NCBI GenBank assembly: GCA_016858145.1
Contig: JAEHOE010000128.1
Location: 186,001 to 250,000 of the forward strand
Source of the DNA: Edaphochlamys debaryana
Lineage: Eukaryota; Chlorophyta; Chlorophyceae; Chlamydomonadales
DNA: 64,000 nt
Reading direction: 5' to 3'
The notes below the pieces were generated by a model. It saw nothing but the letters and a program-made list of their open reading frames with translations, was not told the DNA's origin and ran no database searches. Position 1 is the stretch's first letter. Each line of letters begins with the position of its first letter. The position numbers and the translations under genes are program-made. This document shows, in pieces, positions 57,701 through 64,000 of the stretch.

Positions 57701-60605
57701 CGTTTGCGGCTTTCCACAATGAGCAACGAGGACTCGAGTCCCGCCACCGTTATGACGTCGAGTTTGCCCCGTTAAGTCGCACTTGCTCCTGCTTGTTGTG
57801 GACGGGATAAAATGCTGCGTCTTGGTGCCACGCGTGTAAACCCGAAAGGTCAGGTCGGTGCCGTTGACAGGCCGAGTCTGGGCTCTGGCGTCTCTGCAGC
57901 ACACCTGGCGCGTCTGTAAAATGAATGAAGCTAGTTCATACGTGCTTCAACGTTCATATCAGCTCCCGCTGAGCACGCCGCGGTGTGTCGGCACAGGCCG
58001 CGAACTCGTATTAACACAGAACGTGCGGCTAAGCGACGCCTCTGATGTGAACAATAGCGTGCACAGGCCTCAAGGTACATGCTTAAGGTTGTTGCAATCG
58101 TTACGTTAACGACTCGTACCGCGCCTCACCTAATGGGTACGGCGATGCGTTTTCCTACCACGATTGGCGCGACTCTTCCAGTCTTGTCCTGCAGATGGTG
58201 CTGCGAGTTGTGTGCATGGGAATAACCACGCAGGGGATAGGCGGCGCCGGGCGGGAACGGTGGAGTCATCAATCATTCTGCAGGTCTTCCCCGCTGTGCG
58301 CACGCGAGTACTGATGTCGCTATTCCGGCACACTATCCAGTCCATACTGCAATTGGTCCTGCAATGTGCCCACATCAACTCGTGATACTGCCCGGGGGGG
58401 GGGCTTGTTTCGAGTATGGGGGCATGCCGCCTACCGGTGCTGCCGTGCAAAGGGCTGCAGGGTGCCTGGTGGGGGGCAACGGGTCTGGCTCAGGACCCCG
58501 GAGGCATCCCTCAGCTGAGATGCGTTGCGCGAGGCGTGGGCAGGGCGTACGTACCCCTCATGGCTCTGCAGTGGGGAAGCAGTGGTCTGCTAGCTCCTGC
58601 TTACGGCGACGCATGTCATGTCCCTCCCTCCTCATGCCAGTGCCCACGGGCCGCTCCCCCCCTCATGTCCCACCAGTTTTGCTATCAAAGTGACAGAGTG
58701 ACGCCAAAGTGAAGCCGGTGGCACATTTCCGGGCTAAAATCCAAGAAAGTGCAGAGACGGCTTCACTTTCTACTGCTGTGAACGCCCGAAGTGCTGTCCG
58801 CGCCTTCACTTTTTCGACCCGTCAGTGCACACGGCTGGATGGCAGGAGTGTCAGTTAGAGGGAGGCGGGGGGGTCCGGAACCCGGAAAGGCCCGGCAGGG
58901 CTGCCAGAAAGGGAGAGGCAAGGGGTTAAGAGCCCGGAAGCTTGGGTTGGTGCCCTGCACGGCGGGCGCGCCGGCACTTTTAGGGCTGCCGGAGGCTGCA
59001 AAGTGCTCCTCGCTTTCGCACTTTTGCCACTGGCCAGGGCCTAAAAGTGCCGGCCCTCCGCACTTCTGCCAACGGAAGATAGCATCGCTGTGTCCCACTC
59101 GTCATCCTGCGACCCCCTTCTGCACGCTGGAAGCCGCCATCCACCCGACCACCCCTGGCTCGACATGCATTGCAGACCAACACGACGGAGCACGCGCTCT
59201 GTCAGGGGCTCCCCTGTTGCTTGCCGTTCAGCTTGAGGCTGCGGTTGAGCCCTTGCCGTAAGCGAGTGCGCCCAGGCAGGCCGCGTCCGCAATGGGATGC
59301 GGTCAACCCCGCGACACCATGTAAGGCCTGCACGGCACACGGCCACGAGGGCAGCGCCAGGTCACCCAACGGACACCGAATCCATCCGTACTTGCACGTG
59401 GTCCCGCCGTACATGGCGCCCGCCAAGCTGACGAGCCACCGAATGACACCAACAATGCACCGCCTCTGCACAGTGTCCATGCGGCTGCGCCGTGCAGCAC
59501 CTGTACCTACGACCCCCGCCGTGGAGTGCCACAGTGAGGGCACCCGCCCGCCAGGACCGCGACTCCACGCGCAGCCCCGAGCCGGCGCCCCGTGTGGAAC
59601 CCCCCCCCATGGAGCAAAACCTCCCAACAGCTTCGGGCTTGCAGGACTGCTACCACTGCTCCGGACTCAGGTCAGTCCTCAGTCCAACCCGCTTCACTTC
59701 ATTGAGCATCAGGTCCCATGCCCGCCATGTCATGATAACAGCCCAGAGGCTTTGACTCACCGCAAACGCAAGCACACGCGTTCTTGCGCTGGTCCGCCCT
59801 CACAGCTGGCCGCCACGCATACCCATTCCCTGCAGAACCATGCTCACCGGCCCCGCCCCTTCGCACACTCTGTAATCGCATTCCCGGCATCCCTTCCGTT
59901 CGGAGGTACCCGCCACCCCCTTGGCACCCTCTGGCAGCCTCGCAGTGCGGCCAGAAGGCTGCAACTCGGGGCCACGCTTCCGCGCCGACCGTGGCCAGCA
60001 AGTCGACTCCCCACGTAATGAAGTAATAATAGCTCATGAGTCAGCGAGATCGCAGCGGAGCCCGCAACAGGCCATACCCCGCTTGGCCCCCGACAACAGT
60101 CGAGAGGCCTCTGCTTTAATGTAGTCCTTCAACGCATCCATAGCTTCAAGGGCAAAGCGAACTTAAGCTGTGATGCGCACCATACCTTGCCCCCCACCCC
60201 CCAAGTAGCCATGCGGTACCCGCGTCCCTCAAGTGCCGCCTGCAGCCCCTGCTGCGGACTGCCGACCACAGGGTCAGCCCGAGCTTGGACGAGCATGAGC
60301 TCAGCCATGTCACCACGCCCTCACAAGCACCCTGCAAGCTCAGCAGTACCGTTCGCGACAGGCCCCGACTGCCCGCCTGCGGCCTCACACGTGCACCCCA
60401 GCAGCCCCTCACCCGCTCTGGACCAGCACTCCCTTCCCCCCCCCCCCCCACGCAGTGGTCCGCAAATCCCCCGACCCGGGCTCGCCGCACCGGGCCCCGC
60501 TTGCCCGCTCACCTGAGCCCCCCCCCACCTCCCACATGGCGCCCTCGCGCGGGCCACTCAGGAGCCCAGCGCCCCCAGGGTCCGCACGCACGCCCCCCGG
60601 CTGCC
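57701..60605. other. gene-poor intergenic region (2.9 kb)
   Basis: The longest gene-free stretch of the window. It contains an inverted repeat (58706-58769) and several AAGTG/CACTT words nearby. A 282-codon plus-strand frame at about 59170-60018 lacks introns, domains or a plausible start context and is probably chance. No RNA gene was recognised. Confidence 0.4.
58706..58769. repeat. 12-bp inverted repeat with 40-bp spacer
   Basis: AAAGTGAAGCCG (58706-58717) is exactly complementary to CGGCTTCACTTT (58758-58769). A third related word (CTTCACTTTTT) lies near 58804. The arms could form a hairpin or mark the ends of a very small mobile element. No other support was found. Confidence 0.5.
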
Positions 60606-63600
60606 CTAGGGCGCCTGCAGCGCAGGAGCTGTACCTTCCTCGCTCTTCCCCACCCCCGCCCCAGCTCTCGCCCCCCCTCCGCCCTGGCTGAGCGGCCCCA
60701 GGAACGTCCGGGACCGCCCCACGCCCGGCCGCGGCCCCGCCGCCACCAGCAGGGCCGCACTGGCGCTGCGCTGCACCCGCCCGCCCCCCACCCGCGCGCC
60801 CCCCTGCCCCTGCCCCTGCGCCCCTGCCCCGCTGGCGCCGCTCAGCCGCTCCAGGCGCTTGCGGCTGCCCCGGGGCCCCGAGCCCCCCGGCCCGGGCCCC
60901 GCTGCCCAGGAGGGCTGCTCAAAGGAGGCCGCCCCCGTGGAGCCCGTGGAGGGCCCCTCCCCCGCCTGCGACGACCCGCCCCCCGGCCCCGGCCCCGCCC
61001 CCGGGCCCTGCAGCGCTCGGTGGCTGCCGCCCCGCCCCGGCACGCGCCGCCGCTGCGGGGGCGAGAGGGACGCTGCCGGGTCCAGGGGCGTGGGCAGGGG
61101 CCGGAGCGGGGCCGAGTGCTGCGGCGGGTGGGCGGGGCCGGCGGCGGGAGCCTGCTCGGCGCCCGCTGCGCCCGGGGGGGCCTGGGGGGCCAGGGCCGAG
61201 GGCGGGAGGGGGCCCATGGCCAGGCTGGAGGCGCGGCGGGCGGCGCGGGGCCGCCGCACCGGTACGCCCCCGCCCACCCCCACCCCCCCGCCCGAGCCCA
61301 GGCCGCTGCGGCGCGGGATGCCGCTGACCGCAGCCGCGGCCGCCCCGCCCTGCAGAGGCGAGCCGGGGGAGCCCCCTGTCGCCGCCACTGCCGCTGCGCT
61401 GTACATGCCGTACAGCCCGCCGCTGCCGCCGGTGAGGTCCACCGCGGAGGCGCGCCGCGCTCTGCCCCTGGCCGCCGCCCCCGGGGAGCGGGAGGCGGAG
61501 GCGGGGCCCGGGTGGGGCCCCCCCGAGGGCGCCCGGGGCGGTGTGGCGAGGCCCAGGCTGGCGCGGGCGAAGGAGGCGGCGGGGGGCGGGGGACCGGGGC
61601 TGCGGGAGGGGCTGGCTTCGGCGTCGGGGAGGGAGGGGGCGGGCGTGGGGCGCCACATGTAGGTGTGCATGAGGCCCTTGCCTGCGCGGGGGGACGGGGG
61701 GAGGGGGTCGTGTTGGTTGGGCGGAGGGTGAGAGAGGTGGAGGGAACTGGGGGGTCGAAGGGCGTGCCGGGCTGCTGGCAACGCGCCAGTGAGTGCCTAG
61801 GAGGAGTCTGGGCACGCGGTTGTTTGATGCCATGCAAGGGCGAGAGGCGCGCGGCCGGGCCCGATTCGGGGGGAGTCTGCCCCTCCTCCCGGTGACCTCC
61901 CTTGCTCATCCCCTCCTGCCCCGGCTCACCCTTGACCTGCAGCCCCCCCCCGTGGGCCGCCAGCTGCCGTCGTCGTCCTCCGCCTCCTCCTCGTCCCCCC
62001 CCAGCGCTGCGTAGGAGGCGGAGGACACGTGGATGGCGCCCTGCTTGCACGTGGACTCCCTGGGGGGGTGGGGTGGGGAGGGTTGAGTGGGAAGGTGGAG
62101 GGGCAGTAGGGGGGAGCGGGGAGCCCTCAAGTCCAGGCGTCACGGCGGAGGGGCGGGCGGGAGCGTGCGGTCCTCTGGAGCCCACCAAGCTCCGGAGGGC
62201 CACCCCCGGGCCCAAGCCGCGCCCCAAGCCCGCACCCTCCCCCCTCACATCCGGCTGGCGGTATTGACGGTGTCCCCGAAGAGGCAGAAGCGGGGCATCT
62301 TGGAACCCACGATGCCTGGGGGGGCGGCGGGCATGGTACCATGAATGCATGTGGACCAGGGATGGGCAGCAGGAGGATGGCCGCCGTCGCTGTAAGAGAG
62401 CCGGCCCGCCACTGTGCCGGCTGCCGCCCCCCTTCCACCTTCCCCGCTGCCTCCCGCCCAGCACCCCAGACGCCCCTCCCCCACCGCTCATGACGGGCCC
62501 GCTGTGCAGCCCGATGCGCATCATGACGGGCTTGCCTGGGGGGGGGGATGGAGACACGTGGACATTTGTATGCGGAGGGGGAGTTGACATGGTCCGAACA
62601 CAGGTACTGCGCATGACTGCCTGGCGGGCTCTGCCCACGTGCGCCCCTGCCTCCCTCCGCCCCCTCTTCGGCCCCACGGGCCCTCACCCGTGGTGGGCAG
62701 CACCACCTGGGCCGCCTCGCGCAGCATGGCCTGAGGGGTGGGGTTGAAGGAAGGGAGGCGCAGGAGGGGGCGTGAGGAGGGGGTTGGGCTCCACCCAGCA
62801 AGCACGGGACAGCTCGCGTACCCTACCAATGCCCCCCTTCACCTGCTCCCCTCCTCTCCTCATGGACTTCCTCCCCCCCCCCCACCTTGGCGAAGGCCAG
62901 CACCTTGGCCGCGTGCAGCTCGTCCACGGGCGCCTGGGGCCCCCGCACCACGGTGAAGCCCTCCTCGTCCCGCGTCATCAGGCCCCCGGCCACCATGTAG
63001 CAGTCTGGGGGGGGCGCAGGGGGGGGGGAACAGGAGAGGGGCAGGAGGCTCGGCAGGCGGTGCGGACCGTGCCCACTCGCACTTCGTGCGCTTGCGCCCT
63101 GCTGCCGCCTGCGCGCTGCGGACGCTCGCACCCCTTCTCCCCCCATGCACCGCCCCACCTCCGATGGTCTCCACCTTGTACACCCCGTACTCGTCCAGCA
63201 GCGTGTCTGGGCGGGGAGGGGTGGTGGCTGGGTCAGGAAGCGGACGGAGGTGTGCTGCTTAACAACCCCAGCCTGGGGCAGTGCACACACACAGAACCCC
63301 TCCTGCCCCCTGACCCACACATCCTCCTCCTTTCCCCCCCTCACCCAGCCTCGAGTACAGGGCGTTGAGGAAATGCATCACCGCAGTGGCGGGCACCGAG
63401 TGGCACATCTGGGGTGGGTGGGGTGGGGTGGGGGGGTAGGGGGAGAGGCATCGGGATAGAGCCACTGGTGCCAAGCTCAAGGTCAGGGTAGGCCGGGCTT
63501 CCGGGCCGCCTGGGCCCCGCCCAGGGGGCCCCTCCACGCACAAGGCCGCACCCCCACACACGCAGCCCTGCCCTACTGCTCACCTCCGTGAAGCCTGGCG

Positions 63601-63818
63601 ACGGGCGGGCAGGCGGGGCCACACGGGGATGCGGGGCGTGCAGGGAGGTGAGGGGAGTGGAGGGGGCCAGTTGCGTCAGCGCAGGCCTCTGCAGCCGCTG
63701 CCCCAGCCTCCCCCTGCCCCTGCCCTTGCCCGCCCTGCACCTGCTCCCCCGTCCCCTCCCCGTCTCCCCCCCCCCCTCCCCCCCCCTCACCAATGATGTC
63801 GGCGAACAGGATGGTCAC
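60606..63818 (-). CDS. class III nucleotide cyclase, guanylyl-cyclase-like (5' end beyond window; one frameshift)
   Basis: Exons read in order: 63791-63818, 63584-63594, 63345-63408, 63159-63206, 62886-63004, 62688-62730, 62485-62535, 62249-62315, 61930-62059, 60606-61681. Class III cyclases make cGMP or cAMP at a dimer interface. The catalytic domain reads [13 protein letters not shown] (first metal Asp), [18 protein letters not shown] (second Asp), [14 protein letters not shown] and [19 protein letters not shown] (transition-state Asn and Arg). Glu in KVETIGD and Cys in FCLFGD are the residues that select guanine in animal guanylyl cyclases, so GTP is the predicted substrate. Exon 61930-62059 is one base short of the needed phase at a run of nine C. 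The C-terminal 358 residues are low-complexity Gly/Pro/Ser/Arg. Upstream sensor or membrane domains lie outside the window. Confidence 0.85.
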
Positions 63819-63960
63819 CTGCGGGCGGGGCGGGGCGGGCAGCGGAGTCCGGCACCTCATGCCGTGGGCCTCACCTCGCCCGTACCTTAACCCCCCCGGT
63901 GCACTCCAGCCTGCACGCTCCACTCTCGCCCATGCTACAACCCTCTTTACCCCCCCCCCC

Positions 63961-64000
63961 CCTGCCCCCCCCTGCCCCCCCCTGCCCCCCCCTGCCCCCC
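63961..64000. repeat. tandem 10-bp repeat in cyclase intron at window edge
   Basis: Four perfect copies of CCTGCCCCCC run to the last base and probably continue beyond it. They lie upstream of the first visible cyclase exon on the minus strand, so probably in an intron. Confidence 0.7.

Noticed and set aside
59170..60018. 282-codon intronless open frame on the plus strand
   Set aside because: Pro/His/Arg-rich without domain or signal peptide, no splice signals although local genes are intron-dense. Long chance frames are common at this GC content.
60285..61895. 536-codon plus-strand frame opposite the cyclase tail
   Set aside because: Antisense to the low-complexity C-terminal cyclase exon, which itself joins in phase to the catalytic exons apart from the C9 site.
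1..64000. tRNA, rRNA, CRISPR array or bacterial operon
   Set aside because: No T-arm-like cloverleaf, rRNA core sequence or spaced direct repeats were seen. The gene structure is eukaryotic throughout.

Overview
This looks like nuclear DNA of a GC-rich chlorophyte green alga, probably a chlorophycean. The genes are intron-dense. Most introns start GTGGGGG and end in a long C-run plus CAG. TGTAA polyadenylation motifs follow several genes. The gene set combines plant-lineage families (an SBP-box transcription factor, an AIM1/MFP2-type multifunctional protein, an ACX4-type acyl-CoA oxidase) with a class III nucleotide cyclase, a family known from algae but not from land plants. I see no bacterial, organellar, rRNA, tRNA or CRISPR signal. 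I rebuilt gene models by hand from open frames, GT-AG (twice GC-AG) junctions and phase consistency. Start codons and a few junctions remain uncertain, as stated in each entry.

Layout, left to right: the 5' part of a secreted protein gene (1-538, -); a sulfotransferase-like type II membrane protein (1218-3894, +); an SBP-box transcription factor (5611-8742, -); a CobW/ZNG1-type metallochaperone GTPase with four duplicated His-rich exons (9319-14273, +); an AlkB-like 2-oxoglutarate/Fe(II) oxygenase (14943-16960, -); an unrecognised protein with a mitochondrial-type presequence (17264-20538, +); an unrecognised small membrane-anchored protein (22834-24085, -); a peroxisomal enoyl-CoA hydratase/3-hydroxyacyl-CoA dehydrogenase (25288-30650, -); an ACX4-like acyl-CoA oxidase (31008-34604, +); an O-fucosyltransferase-like protein (36834-40606, +); a truncated copy of the AlkB-like gene (40936-41290, +); THO complex subunit 1 (41940-46699, +); a large Pro-rich type I membrane protein (47233-54427, +); a Cys-rich type I membrane protein (56210-57700, -); and a guanylyl-cyclase-like gene whose 5' end lies beyond the right edge (60606-63818, -).

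Five neighbouring pairs are divergent with short shared 5' regions: secreted/sulfotransferase, SBP/CobW, AlkB/mitochondrial unknown, multifunctional protein/ACX4, and small anchored protein versus its downstream neighbour only in tandem (not divergent), so four clear divergent pairs in all. The most coherent functional unit is the head-to-head peroxisomal beta-oxidation pair. ACX4 would perform the first step, and the multifunctional protein the hydration and second oxidation. Their start codons are 357 bp apart. Their inferred import signals differ: PTS1-like ARL at the C terminus of one and an N-terminal PTS2 nonapeptide in the other.

The most unusual points are the exon-duplicated metal-binding array in the CobW protein, the PTS2-for-PTS1 exchange in ACX4, a one-base homopolymer frameshift and an 11-nt microexon in the cyclase, two GC-AG introns in the O-fucosyltransferase-like gene, the inverted fragment copy of the AlkB-like gene, and small dispersed repeats shared between introns and intergenic DNA.
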